In this document: positions 16,007 to 24,450 of the stretch, in pieces | Position numbering within the stretch: the first letter of the stretch is position 1 | Layout of the letters: every line of letters begins with the position of its first letter | Origin: Butyricimonas paravirosa | Lineage (GTDB): Bacteria; Bacteroidota; Bacteroidia; Bacteroidales; Marinifilaceae | Assembly: GCF_032878955.1 (NCBI RefSeq) | Contig: NZ_CP043839.1 | Coordinates: forward strand, 2,356,001-2,420,000 | DNA length: 64,000 nucleotides | Direction: 5' to 3' | The notes under the pieces: model-generated | The model's input: the letters and a program-made list of their open reading frames with translations, nothing else | What the model was told of the DNA's origin: nothing | Database searches by the model: none | Made by a program: the position numbers and the translations under genes

Positions 16007-18895
16007 TTATTTCTCGTCCGTGTATGACTCAAGCGGATCGCAGGTACACATCAGGTTACGATCACCATAACCATCATCCACACGACCTACTTGCGGCCAG
16101 AATTTGTTCTCAGCCACCCATGCAAGCGGGTAAGCCGCCTTGCTACGCGGGTAAGCGTGAGACCACTCGTCAGCCGTCAACACTTTATGCGTGTGAGGTG
16201 CATTCTTCAAAACGTTGTCCGTCTTGTCGGCTTTACCTTCACCCACCTCGATCATTTCCTCGCGGATAGTCTTCAACGCCTCGATGAAACGATCCAACTC
16301 TTCTTTCGGCTCGCTCTCCGTCGGCTCAACCATCAAGGTCCCGTGAACGGGGAATGACAAGGTAGGAGCGTGGAAACCGAAGTCCATCAAACGTTTGGCA
16401 ATATCCAACTCAGAAATTCCGTATTCTTTATTGAACATGTTGCAATCCCAGATCATCTCGTGACCTACACGACCTTTCGATCCCTTGAACAGAATCTTGA
16501 ATCCTAATTTCTCGAAAGATGAAGCCAGATAGTTCGCGTTCAAAATCGCCATCTTGGTCACCATAGCCAAACCTTCGCCACCTAACATTAACAAGTAACC
16601 GTAAGTTACAGGTAACATTCCAACAGAACCGTAAGGAGCGGCAGCCACGGCGTGAATACCTTCCTCGCCTCCGGTCTTCACCATCGTGTGTGACGGTAAG
16701 AATTTCACCAAGTGAGACGCCACGCAGATCGGGCCGACACCGGGACCACCACCACCGTGAGGCATAGCAAACGTCTTGTGCAAATTCAAGTGACAAGCGT
16801 CAGCACCGATCTCTCCCGGGCTGGTCAAACCACACTGCCCGTTCATGTTGGCTCCATCCATGAATACTTGTCCGCCGTTCTCGTGAACGATCTTGCACAA
16901 TTCCTTGATTGATTCCTCGAAAATACCGTGAGTTGACGGGTAGGTGATCATCGCTCCGATCAAATTATCCCGGTTTTCGATAGCTTTCTTACGGAAGTCT
17001 TCCACGTCGATATTTCCTTCCGGGTCAGTAGCGGTAACAAGAATCTTGAAACCTGCCATTGTACTGGAAGCCGGGTTCGTACCATGAGCAGAAGCCGGGA
17101 TCAGGATCACGTTACGATGCCCCTCTCCACGAGAGATATGATATTGACGGATCACCATCAAAGCGGAATACTCTCCGGCGGCACCGGAATTCGGCATCAA
17201 ACTGCATCCGGCAAATCCGGTCACCTTGCACAACATTTCTTCGGTTTCCCGGATCATTTGTTGGTAACCTTCTGCTTGAGACATCGGGGCAAACGGGTGG
17301 ATAGCACCCAGTTCCGGCCACGTGATCGGCAACATCTCAACAGCAGCATTCAATTTCATCGTACAAGATCCCAAAGAAATCATGGAAGTAACCAAAGAAA
17401 TATCTCTTCTTTCCAGATTCTTCATGTAACGCATCATTCCGGTCTCGGAGTGATAGATGTTAAACACGGATTGTTGCAGAATCTCGTCGTCACGCAACAT
17501 CGTCGGGTCAAGCACCGTGCGATCGTCAAGGAATTCGACATGCTCGGCAGTCTTTCCGGCAGCCTTAGCGAAAATACCGATTAACGTGTTGATTTCTTTC
17601 TCGTTGATCTTCTCGTCAGTTGACAAACCAACTACTTTACCACAACCGCAGTTGCAATAGAACAAGTTGATTTCCTGCTCCAAGGCAGCGTCACGAACGG
17701 CAGCCTGAGAAACACCCTCCGGCAACTCGAAACGCAACGTGTCAAAGAATTTATCCACTTTCAGCTTGTAGCCTAATTTCTGGATTTCCTCGGCCAGAAT
17801 CACGGCCGCAGAATGAATGTGACGGGCAATTCTTTCCAATCCTTCCCGACCGTGATAAGCGGCATAGAATCCGGCCATCGTGGCATTCAAAGCCTTGGCA
17901 GTACAGATATTGGAAGAAGCTTTCTCCCGTTTGATATGTTGTTCACGGGTCTGCAAAGCCAAACGCAATGCATGATTTCCCTGTGCATCAATCGTCACAC
18001 CGATAATACGTCCCACGATGTTACGTTTGTATTCCTCTCTCGTTGCCATGTAAGCAGCATGAGGTCCACCGTAAGACATCGGGATACCGAAACGTTGCGT
18101 TGTTCCCACAACCACGTCAGCACCCCATTCTCCCGGAGGAGTCAGCAACACGAGGCTCATCATATCAGCCACAACCGACAACAATGCTCCGTTCGCGTGT
18201 ACACGATCAGCAAAAGCCTTGTAATCACGAACCTCTCCGTTAGCAGCCGGGTACTGGATAATAGCACCGAATACATCCGGGGTAAATTCAAACGTGTCGT
18301 AATCACCATAAACCAACTCGATTCCTTGCGGGGCAGAACGGGTGATTAACACGTCCTTCGTCTGCGGGAAAATCTGGTTATCAACAAACAATTTGTTGGC
18401 ACCCGCTTTTTTCATCTCTTTGCCGCGCAGGCCGTACATCATCGTCATGGCCTCGGCAGCAGCCGTCGCCTCGTCAAGCAGCGAACAGTTAGAAATTTCC
18501 ATCCCGGTAAGTTCCACCACCATCGTCTGGAAATTCAGTAAAGCCTCCAAACGACCTTGTGAAACTTCAGCCTGATAGGGAGTATATGACGTGTACCAAG
18601 CCGGATTCTCCAAAATATTCCGTTGGATCACGGCAGGGGTAATCGTGTCATAATATCCTTGACCGATAAAGGTTCTGTATAATTTATTTTTTGAAGCTAC
18701 CGCCTTCATCCGAGAAATAAACTCGAACTCGGTAAGAGGAGCCGGCAAATCCAACGTTTTTTTCAAACGGATAGACTCCGGCACGGTTTGCTCGATCAAC
18801 TCGTCAAGTGAACTAACACCAACCACTTTGAGCATATTTTCAATATCCTCCGGACGCGGCCCTATGTGTCTCCACAAAAATTTCTCTGTTGCCAT
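16007..18895 (-). CDS. gcvP: Glycine dehydrogenase (decarboxylating), P-protein of the glycine cleavage system
   Basis: A 962-residue single-chain P-protein, the normal length for the fused form. It decarboxylates glycine with pyridoxal phosphate and passes the aminomethyl group to lipoylated GcvH. The PLP lysine is Lys707 in HLNLHKTFAMPHGGGGPG, followed by the glycine-rich loop. The N-terminal half shows TPYQAEVSQGRLEALLNFQT and SLLDEATAAAEAM, both conserved. Neither gcvT nor gcvH is adjacent. The gene is monocistronic, bounded by a terminator on the 3' side and a ~350-base gap on the 5' side. Confidence 0.97.
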   Translation of the reverse strand: MATEKFLWRHIGPRPEDIENMLKVVGVSSLDELIEQTVPESIRLKKTLDLPAPLTEFEFISRMKAVASKNKLYRTFIGQGYYDTITPAVIQRNILENPAWYTSYTPYQAEVSQGRLEALLNFQTMVVELTGMEISNCSLLDEATAAAEAMTMMYGLRGKEMKKAGANKLFVDNQIFPQTKDVLITRSAPQGIELVYGDYDTFEFTPDVFGAIIQYPAANGEVRDYKAFADRVHANGALLSVVADMMSLVLLTPPGEWGADVVVGTTQRFGIPMSYGGPHAAYMATREEYKRNIVGRIIGVTIDAQGNHALRLALQTREQHIKREKASSNICTAKALNATMAGFYAAYHGREGLERIARHIHSAAVILAEEIQKLGYKLKVDKFFDTLRFELPEGVSQAAVRDAALEQEINLFYCNCGCGKVVGLSTDEKINEKEINTLIGIFAKAAGKTAEHVEFLDDRTVLDPTMLRDDEILQQSVFNIYHSETGMMRYMKNLERRDISLVTSMISLGSCTMKLNAAVEMLPITWPELGAIHPFAPMSQAEGYQQMIRETEEMLCKVTGFAGCSLMPNSGAAGEYSALMVIRQYHISRGEGHRNVILIPASAHGTNPASSTMAGFKILVTATDPEGNIDVEDFRKKAIENRDNLIGAMITYPSTHGIFEESIKELCKIVHENGGQVFMDGANMNGQCGLTSPGEIGADACHLNLHKTFAMPHGGGGPGVGPICVASHLVKFLPSHTMVKTGGEEGIHAVAAAPYGSVGMLPVTYGYLLMLGGEGLAMVTKMAILNANYLASSFEKLGFKILFKGSKGRVGHEMIWDCNMFNKEYGISELDIAKRLMDFGFHAPTLSFPVHGTLMVEPTESEPKEELDRFIEALKTIREEMIEVGEGKADKTDNVLKNAPHTHKVLTADEWSHAYPRSKAAYPLAWVAENKFWPQVGRVDDGYGDRNLMCTCDPLESYTDEK

Positions 18896-19249
18896 GTAAT
18901 TTATTCTAATTATTAATGATTTATATTCAATTACACCGTTTCGTCAACGATTGTGTAAAAATAGACATAATTCTCGTCCTTGCAAAAAAACAGCATAGGA
19001 ATATATATTCAATCATAACCGAATATTTTCCTACAAACACAAGAATTTTCAAGTACAGTTGAAAATTTTACCGAAATATTACCATGAATATACCCTTTAT
19101 TCAAAGAAGATATAACAACTCCTTCTAGGAATTCGATTTCACCGTGTTATATTACAAGAGACCACTTGATTTTCATCCGAATTTCCATTCTTCCCAACCG
19201 GGAAGAAATAAAAAAACGGAGAACTGAATTTCAATTCTCCGTTTCCGTG
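18896..19249. other. Intergenic region between gcvP and tRNA-His
   Basis: No gene is visible. It holds the tRNA-His terminator at its right end and, near 19050-19080, a short palindrome (AATTTTCAA-6-TTGAAAATT) of unknown meaning. The promoter of gcvP must lie here, but I do not see a clear -33/-7 pair. Confidence 0.5.
19205..19243 (-). terminator. Terminator of tRNA-His
   Basis: AACGGAGAA (19215-19223) pairs with TTCTCCGTT (19235-19243), followed on the minus strand by a T7 run. It begins a few bases past the tRNA 3' end. Confidence 0.8.
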
Positions 19250-19324
19250 GGTGGAAGATCGGTCTCGAACCGACGACCTTCGGAACCACAATCCGACGCT
19301 CTAACCGACTGAGCTACATCCACC
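19250..19324 (-). tRNA. tRNA-His (GTG)
   Basis: A full cloverleaf reads from 19324 down to 19250. The anticodon loop TTGTGGT gives anticodon GTG, and the T loop is TTCGAGA. The extra G at position -1 (19324) faces C73 (19250), the histidine identity element. One T-T mismatch sits at acceptor pair 6-67. The CCA end is not encoded. Confidence 0.95.
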
Positions 19325-19341
19325 ATTTTGCTTTTGCGCTG

Positions 19342-19372
19342 CAAAGATAGAATAACTTTCTTTTTCCGCAAA
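19342..19372 (-). promoter_or_regulatory. Promoter of tRNA-His
   Basis: On the minus strand TTTG (19372-19369), a 19-base spacer and TATCTTTG (19349-19342) match the Bacteroidetes consensus exactly. It is 17 bases upstream of the tRNA. Confidence 0.75.
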
Positions 19373-19389
19373 GAAAAGTTCCAAAAAAA

Positions 19390-19977
19390 TTAGCGTCCAA
19401 ACTTGATTTTTCCCGTCTCAATCTCCCGTGCGGCGTAGCATAATTGCTCGTACCACTCCTCCCCGTATTTGCGAATGAGAGCATCTTTCAAAAACACGTA
19501 CACCGGAATCCCCTCTTGCTCACCCTTTAAGCGGGCGCAAGCACAAATCGTCCACTGGTCATAATTCATAGCCTCGTAATTCTGGTATTGTTTCACCCGG
19601 ATCGGGTACATGTGGCAAGATATAGGTTTACGGAAAGAACTCTCTTCCCGGCTCCACGCTTTTTCAATGGCACACCACGAACACCCGTTCTCCTCGATAA
19701 TATATGCGCACTCCCGCCCATCGATTAGCGGGGTAACCGTGTCACCCTCTATGTCAACCACGGAAAAGCCCTGTTCCTCCACGGCGGCAATTCCCTCGGG
19801 TTTCATGTAAGGTTTAATCTTCTCGTAATTTTCCCGGATCTGTTCCGCTTCCCCTTCTTCCAATGGTGCCCCCGAGTCCCCGTCCACGCAGCAAATTCCT
19901 TTACAAACTGCCAAATCACAACAAAATTTCTTCTCGAAAATATCCAAGCTTATAATTGTATCCCCTATCTGTATCAT
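19390..19977 (-). CDS. DUF3109-family cysteine-rich protein
   Basis: A 195-residue cytoplasmic protein that matches the DUF3109 family in length and cysteine pattern. Motifs include KFCCDLAVCKGICCVDGDSGAPL (about 17-39), GCSWCAIEKAW, KPISCHMYPIRV and TICACARL. The spacing of the cysteines suggests an iron-sulfur or zinc site, as in Fe-S flavoprotein/YkgJ-like proteins, but this is inference. The biochemical role of the family is not established. The gene stands alone. A TAACTTTG -7-like element lies at 20014-20007, about 30 bases upstream, and short TTTTCAATT repeats occupy the 5' untranslated region. Confidence 0.85.
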   Translation of the reverse strand: MIQIGDTIISLDIFEKKFCCDLAVCKGICCVDGDSGAPLEEGEAEQIRENYEKIKPYMKPEGIAAVEEQGFSVVDIEGDTVTPLIDGRECAYIIEENGCSWCAIEKAWSREESSFRKPISCHMYPIRVKQYQNYEAMNYDQWTICACARLKGEQEGIPVYVFLKDALIRKYGEEWYEQLCYAAREIETGKIKFGR

Positions 19978-20150
19978 GTTTTAATTGAAAATTGAAAATG
20001 ATCTCGCAAAGTTACAATAAAAAAGATAGAATCGTTAATCTCCCGCCACCATTACAAGCGCTAGGGGACGACAGAAGTAATCAGTTTTCAGTGTAATGAC
20101 TTAAGGATAACGGGGATTCCCGGCATACTTGTGCCGATGTCTCGTTAATT

Positions 20151-20194
20151 AGTCAATGGGAAGTCAACGGGAAATCAACGGGAAGTCAACGGGA
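20151..20194. repeat. Four tandem copies of an 11-bp unit
   Basis: Unit AGTCAACGGGA occurs four times head to tail, with single changes in copies 1 (C to T) and 3 (G to A). It is non-coding and lies between the DUF3109 gene and the DUF3791/DUF3990 cluster. Confidence 0.85.
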
Positions 20195-20408
20195 CGGAGA
20201 GGATCAATTGTCTTTCATCTTGGCTTGATCCATGCATGAAAATTTAACGAGAGTACCCTTCAACCTACTCGAAATACACCCGCGATCCCTTACCGGAATT
20301 ATATCATGGAGAACCGACCGACCGATTAAAGAACCTCGATCCAATATTTGCTGAAAAAGTCGGCACGAAAAGTCTAAGATACAAACGAATATAAAACAAT
20401 AAGAATCG

Positions 20409-20439
20409 ATTGAATTACGGAGAAATAGTGTTATTTTTG
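20409..20439 (+). promoter_or_regulatory. Promoter of the DUF3791/DUF3990 cluster
   Basis: ATTG (20409-20412), a 19-base spacer and TATTTTTG (20432-20439) fit the Bacteroidetes consensus with one change. It is 23 bases before the first ATG. Confidence 0.6.
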
Positions 20440-20462
20440 CAATAACAATCAGTGAACAAAAT

Positions 20463-20678
20463 ATGAATCTTGAGATATTGAGTTTTATAACTTTTTGCGT
20501 GGGCAACCTTGCGGACACATTAAAGATGAGTGCCGGAAAAGTATACGGGCTACTACGTTCTTCTGGTATCCTTACAGAATATCTGATTCCAGGATACGAT
20601 GTACTTCACACGTTCAGTAAAGAATACATCGTAGAAGATCTTATTCAATATATGAAAGAAAAAGGATTGTTAGCATGA
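20463..20678 (+). CDS. DUF3791-family small protein
   Basis: A 71-residue protein of the DUF3791 type: FVTFC-like start (LSFITFCVGNLADTLKMSAG), KVYGLLRSSGILTEYLIPGYDVLHTFSKEYIVEDLIQYM. Such proteins are encoded directly upstream of DUF3990 genes in many gut Bacteroidetes and Firmicutes, as here, where the last four bases overlap the next start (ATGA). The pair has the size and arrangement of a two-gene toxin-antitoxin-like or effector module, but no function has been proven for it as far as I know. Confidence 0.75.
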   Translation: MNLEILSFITFCVGNLADTLKMSAGKVYGLLRSSGILTEYLIPGYDVLHTFSKEYIVEDLIQYMKEKGLLA

Positions 20679-20980
20679 AACTGTATCACGCATCACCATT
20701 TATAATTGAACTCGCGGATGTATATCACTCATGCGATCATCTAGATTTTGGCAAAGGATTTTACCTAACGTCTTTATATGACCAAGCTCGGAAATATGCC
20801 ATGCGCTTTTTACTTAAAAAGCAGAAAGCTTATATTAACGAATATTTATTAGATGATGAGTTGAGTGATTTTAAAATTAAAACATTCTGTAGTTACAACG
20901 AAGAGTGGTTAGATTACGTTGGTAATAGTTCATCATTTACATTTTATCAAAGCAACAGAAATAACAATAGGAGGAATTGA
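20675..20980 (+). pseudogene. Truncated DUF3990 gene
   Basis: The frame gives 101 residues. Residues 1-85 match the start of the DUF3990 family well: KLYHASPFIIELADVYHS, LDFGKGFYLTS, DQARKYAMRFL and YNEEWLDYV. Full-length members are about 150-170 residues. After WLDYV the sequence turns into an asparagine-rich tail (YQSNRNNNRRN) unlike the family, so an internal deletion with a frame change seems to have removed the C-terminal third. DUF3990 is thought to be related to ADP-ribosyltransferase folds; if so, this copy is likely inactive. It is translationally coupled to the gene before it. Confidence 0.65.
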
Positions 20981-20982
20981 AG

Positions 20983-21210
20983 ATGCAAGCAGATAAGACC
21001 ATACTACAAATGAAATACGCCCGAATAGTTAAGCTGTTTGCCGATCATCTTCATATATCATACGAAGATGCCCTTGATTTCTTTTATAATTCAGACACCT
21101 ATTCTTTGATAAGCGAAGGAATAGGCGATATGCATTGTCTAAGCGATGAATATCTTGCAGATGAACTACTGATAGAATGGCAGGCAAAAGAGAATATATG
21201 TCAATCATGA
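20983..21210 (+). CDS. Small protein of the DUF3791/DUF3990 cassette
   Basis: A 75-residue protein read from ATG 20983, chosen because AGGAGG (20969-20974) lies 8 bases ahead; a TTG two codons earlier is the alternative. The core KYARIVKLFADHLHISYEDALDFFYNSDTYSLI...LSDEYLADELLIEW is a helical motif of a small family that I recall as the usual third member beside DUF3990, possibly itself DUF3791-like. Its ribosome-binding site overlaps the end of the broken DUF3990 gene, so it may be the only intact partner left. Confidence 0.65.
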   Translation: MQADKTILQMKYARIVKLFADHLHISYEDALDFFYNSDTYSLISEGIGDMHCLSDEYLADELLIEWQAKENICQS

Positions 21211-21299
21211 TAATTACAGCCACACTCTGCCCAATCATCTCGTACACCCCGGTAGAATCCATCATGGCAAAATGTGAAAATCGCCAGTTGGGAAATATA

Positions 21300-21530
21300 T
21301 CAAAAGATGTGATGCCGTCGGGCTAGATCATCAATGTCCCCCGAGACTTCCTCTACTAACCGCCTCATTTCTTCCGATTTCTTATGAATCAAATCATCTA
21401 TTGTATTAATTAATTGTATCTTATCAATCACTTTTCCCAAGCTCACTCGCAATTCCCTCGTTTTCCCGACTTGCTCGGCTTGTTCCAGTTTCCGGTAACA
21501 TTCTTCCAATTGACGCTGATAGATTTTCAT
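21300..21530 (-). CDS. Hypothetical small coiled-coil protein
   Basis: A 76-residue frame with a strong heptad-like, charged composition (RQLEECYRKLEQAEQV, KSEEMRRLVEEVSGDIDDLARR). I do not recognise a family. GAGGA lies immediately before the ATG, closer than ideal. It faces the XRE regulator gene across a 160-base gap. It could be a real small protein or a chance frame. Confidence 0.4.
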   Translation of the reverse strand: MKIYQRQLEECYRKLEQAEQVGKTRELRVSLGKVIDKIQLINTIDDLIHKKSEEMRRLVEEVSGDIDDLARRHHIF

Positions 21531-21602
21531 TTCCTCAATACCATTATTTATAACACCTATGCAAATAAAGCCGAGAATTTACAGGTAAACGACAATCAAG
21601 CC

Positions 21603-21636
21603 TTGTAAATAACTCCCGAAATGGTGTAATTTACAA
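21603..21636. promoter_or_regulatory. Possible operator of the XRE gene
   Basis: TTGTAAAT (21603-21610) and ATTTACAA (21629-21636) form an 8-bp inverted repeat with an 18-base spacer, 23 bases upstream of a TATATTTG -7 element (21659-21666) that fits the XRE gene at 21693. Autoregulation is inference. Confidence 0.35.
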
Positions 21637-21692
21637 CCCATAATAAACAATTATTTCGTATATTTGCCCGTATAACTGAATATAAAACAACT

Positions 21693-22094
21693 ATGAGTAC
21701 AGAAACTATACCTATGAGCAAAACACACCATGGACACAGTATAAAACGCATTCGCGATATGCTAGGGATTAAACAAGAAACCCTCGCGGCCGAATTAAAC
21801 ATGACACAACAAGCATTTTCAAAATTAGAGCAAAAAGAACAAATTGAAGACGAAATGCTTGATAAGATTGTAAAAATATTGCACGTTTCCACGGAGGCCT
21901 TGAAAACGATGAGCGAAGAGGCAACTATTAACTATTTTAACACGTTTACGAATAGCGAAAACGAACACTTCTTTTCTCAAAATTGTCAATACACGTTCAA
22001 TCCAATAGACAAAATTGTAGAACTTTACGAACGATTAGTCAAGGCCGAACAGGAAAAAGTTGCCCTATTGGAAGAACAATTGAAAAAGAAGTAA
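21693..22094 (+). CDS. XRE-family helix-turn-helix regulator
   Basis: A 133-residue DNA-binding protein. The HTH_3 domain spans about 14-70 (IKRIRDMLGIKQETLAAELNMTQQAFSKLEQ, with IEDEMLDKIVKILHV). The C-terminal part ends in a coiled coil (KIVELYERLVKAEQEKVALLEEQLKKK), probably for dimerisation. No peptidase or metabolite domain follows. It may also start at the second ATG, eight codons later. Its neighbours are small accessory genes, so it may control them or itself. Confidence 0.85.
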   Translation: MSTETIPMSKTHHGHSIKRIRDMLGIKQETLAAELNMTQQAFSKLEQKEQIEDEMLDKIVKILHVSTEALKTMSEEATINYFNTFTNSENEHFFSQNCQYTFNPIDKIVELYERLVKAEQEKVALLEEQLKKK

Positions 22095-22157
22095 TAACAA
22101 GACTTTTCTTTTTCTCACTGCCAATTACAAAAATCTCAAATACACGACAAACAAAAA

Positions 22158-22345
22158 GAGGTTGTGTCAAAAGGTATTTTATCCTCGAAAAACTCCTCCG
22201 TCACTTCGTGCCACCTCCTCTATAAACAGAGGAGGAGCTGTTGACTCTTCCCGAAGACAGGGAGTATTTCAACTCTCCCTCTGTTTATAGAGGGAGTACC
22301 CCGAAGGGGGGAGGGAGTTTGAAAAATGACTTTTGACACGACCTC
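22158..22345. repeat. Nested palindrome B between convergent genes
   Basis: Outer arms GAGGTTGTGTCAAAAG (22158-22173) and its complement (22330-22345) match at 15 of 16 positions. Inside are CTCCTCTATAAACAGAGGAGGAG-type blocks (about 22206-22229) and CTCCCTCTGTTTATAGAGGGAG (about 22274-22295), plus a purine-rich block pairing with ACTCCTCCG. It has the same architecture as palindromes A and C but different sequence. It occupies the gap between the XRE gene and gpmI, both of which converge on it. Confidence 0.75.
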
Positions 22346-22357
22346 CCCATTTTTATA

Positions 22358-23878
22358 TCAAACTAATAACGATTTTCCCGTCATTTCCTTGGGCTGCGGA
22401 AGTCCCATAATCGCGAGAACCGTGGGGGCAACATCGGCCAACACCCCATCCCGCAGGTGATCGCACTTAGAATCGGTAACCCAGATACAAGGCACGGGAT
22501 TCAGCGAGTGAGCCGTGTTCGGCGTCCCGTCCTCATTCACTGCATTATCGGCATTCCCGTGGTCGGCAATAATCAACACGTCGTAACCGTTAGCACGTGC
22601 GGCAGCCACGGTCTTCCCAACACACTCATCCACGGTAGCCACTGCTTTCCGGATGGCCTCGTACACGCCGGTATGCCCCACCATATCCCCGTTCGCATAA
22701 TTCAAGCAAATAAAATCAACACTCTTTTCATTCAATTGCTCCACGATCTTCTCGGTCACGATAGGGGCAGACATTTCGGGTTGCAAATCGTAGGTTGCCA
22801 CTTTCGGAGAAGGTACCAGAATACGGCTCTCTCCCTCGAAAGGCTCTTCCCGTCCCCCGTTCAGGAAGAACGTCACGTGAGCATATTTCTCCGTCTCTGC
22901 AATACGTAACTGTTTCAATCCTTGCTTGGAAATATATTCCCCGATCGTGTTCACCACGTTTTCTTTATCGAACAAAATATGTAATCCCTTGAATTTAGCA
23001 TCATAAGGAGTCATCGTACAATAATACAACGGCATGGTCTTCATCCCGAAATCCGGCTTGTCCTCTTGCGTCAACACGATCGTCAACTCTTTGGCCCGAT
23101 CATTACGGAAATTAAAAAAGATCACCATATCACCCGGTTGTATCGTTCCCACGGGTTTCCCAGCCTCGTCCACGCAAACGATCGGTTTGATGAACTCGTC
23201 AGTCACCCCCGCGTCATAAGAGGCCTGCACTCCCGCCTCGACATCCGTCACCGGAGTACCCACACCATTCACCAACAAATCATAAGCTTCCTTGATACGC
23301 TCCCAGCGGGAATCCCGATCCATGGCATAATAACGCCCAATCACGGAAGCAATCTTACCCGTGGATTGTTTCATATGGTTCTGCAACTCACCGACAAAAC
23401 CCTTTCCACTCTTCGGGTCCGTGTCCCGACCGTCCATAAAGCAATGAACGAAAGTCTTCTCGATCCCGAACTCCTTCGACAAATCGCACAAGGCGAACAC
23501 GTGATCCAGCGAGCTATGTACTCCCCCGTTAGAAACCAGTCCCATGAAATGCACCTGTTTCCCGTTCTCCTTGGCATAATTAAACGCCTTCACGATCTCC
23601 GGGTTTTGGGCAATGGAATGATCCCGACAAGCCCGGTTAATCTTCACCAAATCTTGGTAAACCACCCGTCCGGCTCCAATATTCAAGTGTCCCACTTCGG
23701 AATTTCCCATCTGACCGTCGGGCAAACCTACATTCTCCCCGCTCGTGTACAACAAGGCACGGGGATTATTACTCGTCAACTCCGTGATGTTAGGAGTCGG
23801 AGTACTCCCGATCGCGTCCGAATGATCGTGTTTTCCAACACCCCAACCGTCCAATATCATCAATAAAACTCTCTTCAT
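22358..23878 (-). CDS. gpmI: 2,3-bisphosphoglycerate-independent phosphoglycerate mutase
   Basis: A 506-residue enzyme of the alkaline phosphatase superfamily that interconverts 3- and 2-phosphoglycerate in glycolysis and gluconeogenesis. The first metal site is LMILDGWG (6-13), and the phosphoryl-carrying serine is Ser60 in QMGNSEVGHLNIGAGR. The late metal ligands are seen in YANGDMVGHTGV and IIADHGNADNA. Length and motifs are complete. It is monocistronic; a TAACTTTG -7-like element lies at 23927-23920, about 40 bases upstream. Confidence 0.97.
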   Translation of the reverse strand: MKRVLLMILDGWGVGKHDHSDAIGSTPTPNITELTSNNPRALLYTSGENVGLPDGQMGNSEVGHLNIGAGRVVYQDLVKINRACRDHSIAQNPEIVKAFNYAKENGKQVHFMGLVSNGGVHSSLDHVFALCDLSKEFGIEKTFVHCFMDGRDTDPKSGKGFVGELQNHMKQSTGKIASVIGRYYAMDRDSRWERIKEAYDLLVNGVGTPVTDVEAGVQASYDAGVTDEFIKPIVCVDEAGKPVGTIQPGDMVIFFNFRNDRAKELTIVLTQEDKPDFGMKTMPLYYCTMTPYDAKFKGLHILFDKENVVNTIGEYISKQGLKQLRIAETEKYAHVTFFLNGGREEPFEGESRILVPSPKVATYDLQPEMSAPIVTEKIVEQLNEKSVDFICLNYANGDMVGHTGVYEAIRKAVATVDECVGKTVAAARANGYDVLIIADHGNADNAVNEDGTPNTAHSLNPVPCIWVTDSKCDHLRDGVLADVAPTVLAIMGLPQPKEMTGKSLLV

Positions 23879-24033
23879 ATCTATTTTATTTTTTATTATT
23901 TACTTTTTTAAATTCACAGCAAAGTTAATCTTTAATATCCAGTTTAGTGCCTTACAATCAAGGAAAATCAACGAAAACGTTTTAAAGCTCCCCGCCCGTT
24001 TATTCCGATGGAAAGAATAAAATATTAAAATTA

Positions 24034-24060
24034 ATAGTACTATGTATTGCATAATACTAT
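24034..24060. promoter_or_regulatory. Probable PadR operator
   Basis: ATAGTACTATG (24034-24044) and CATAATACTAT (24050-24060) are complementary at 10 of 11 positions around a 5-base centre. The inner ATG-5-CAT resembles known PadR sites. It covers the -33 region of the promoter that drives the PadR-PspC operon. Confidence 0.6.
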
Positions 24061-24078
24061 TTTTTATTCATATCTTTG
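24047..24078 (+). promoter_or_regulatory. Promoter of the padR-pspC operon
   Basis: TATCTTTG (24071-24078) matches the -7 consensus, with TTG 21 bases upstream at 24047-24049. The start codon is 25 bases downstream. Confidence 0.55.
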
Positions 24079-24103
24079 TCTGGCATTACAAAAGAACCAA
24101 GAG

Positions 24104-24439
24104 ATGAACATTGAAAACACACAAGCTCAAATGAGGAAGGGTATCTTGGAATACTGCATTTTACTGATCATCGCACAACAGGACGCCTACGTACCGGACA
24201 TTATCAGTAAACTGAAAGCCTCCAAGATGATCGTGGTCGAAGGGACGATATACCCTTTATTAACCCGGTTGAAAAATACCGGATTATTGTCATACCGCTG
24301 GGAAGAGTCACAGCAAGGCCCTCCCCGCAAATATTACAGCATCACGGAACAAGGGCGAGATTTTCTCAAGGAACTCGAAAACTCCTGGAATGAATTGACC
24401 TCTGCCGTGAACAGCATTAAAGAAAACCATAACAACTAA
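24104..24439 (+). CDS. PadR-family transcriptional regulator
   Basis: A 111-residue winged-helix repressor. The fold is complete: MRKGILEYCILLIIAQQDAYVPDIISKL, the recognition region VVEGTIYPLLTRLKNTGLLSYRW, the wing GPPRKYYSITEQGRDFL and a C-terminal dimerisation helix. An earlier ATG at 24047 is rejected because it lies inside the promoter. It is followed after 11 bases by a PspC gene, the usual partner in Bacteroidetes. It probably represses its own operon through the palindrome at 24034-24060 and responds to envelope stress, by analogy with this gene pair elsewhere. Confidence 0.9.
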   Translation: MNIENTQAQMRKGILEYCILLIIAQQDAYVPDIISKLKASKMIVVEGTIYPLLTRLKNTGLLSYRWEESQQGPPRKYYSITEQGRDFLKELENSWNELTSAVNSIKENHNN

Positions 24440-24450
24440 ACACCCATATC

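Larger units (their letters stand above)
19978..20462. other. Intergenic region at the edge of the accessory patch
   Basis: No gene can be supported. It contains AATTGAAA repeats (19983-20000), an 11-bp tandem repeat (20151-20194) and a good promoter at its right end (20409-20439). Confidence 0.5.

Noticed and set aside
17084..17584. 166-residue frame opposite gcvP
   Set aside because: It lies wholly inside the conserved gcvP coding region and has no signal peptide, domain or ribosome-binding site.
20151..20194. Possible CRISPR array
   Set aside because: Units are 11 bases with no spacers between them, so this is a simple tandem repeat.
20204..20518. 104-residue minus-strand frame before the DUF3791 gene
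   Set aside because: It overlaps the consensus promoter and start of the DUF3791 gene, and its composition is unlike a protein.
23066..23866. 266-residue frame opposite gpmI
   Set aside because: Complete overlap with a conserved glycolytic gene; His/Arg-rich composition typical of an antisense frame.
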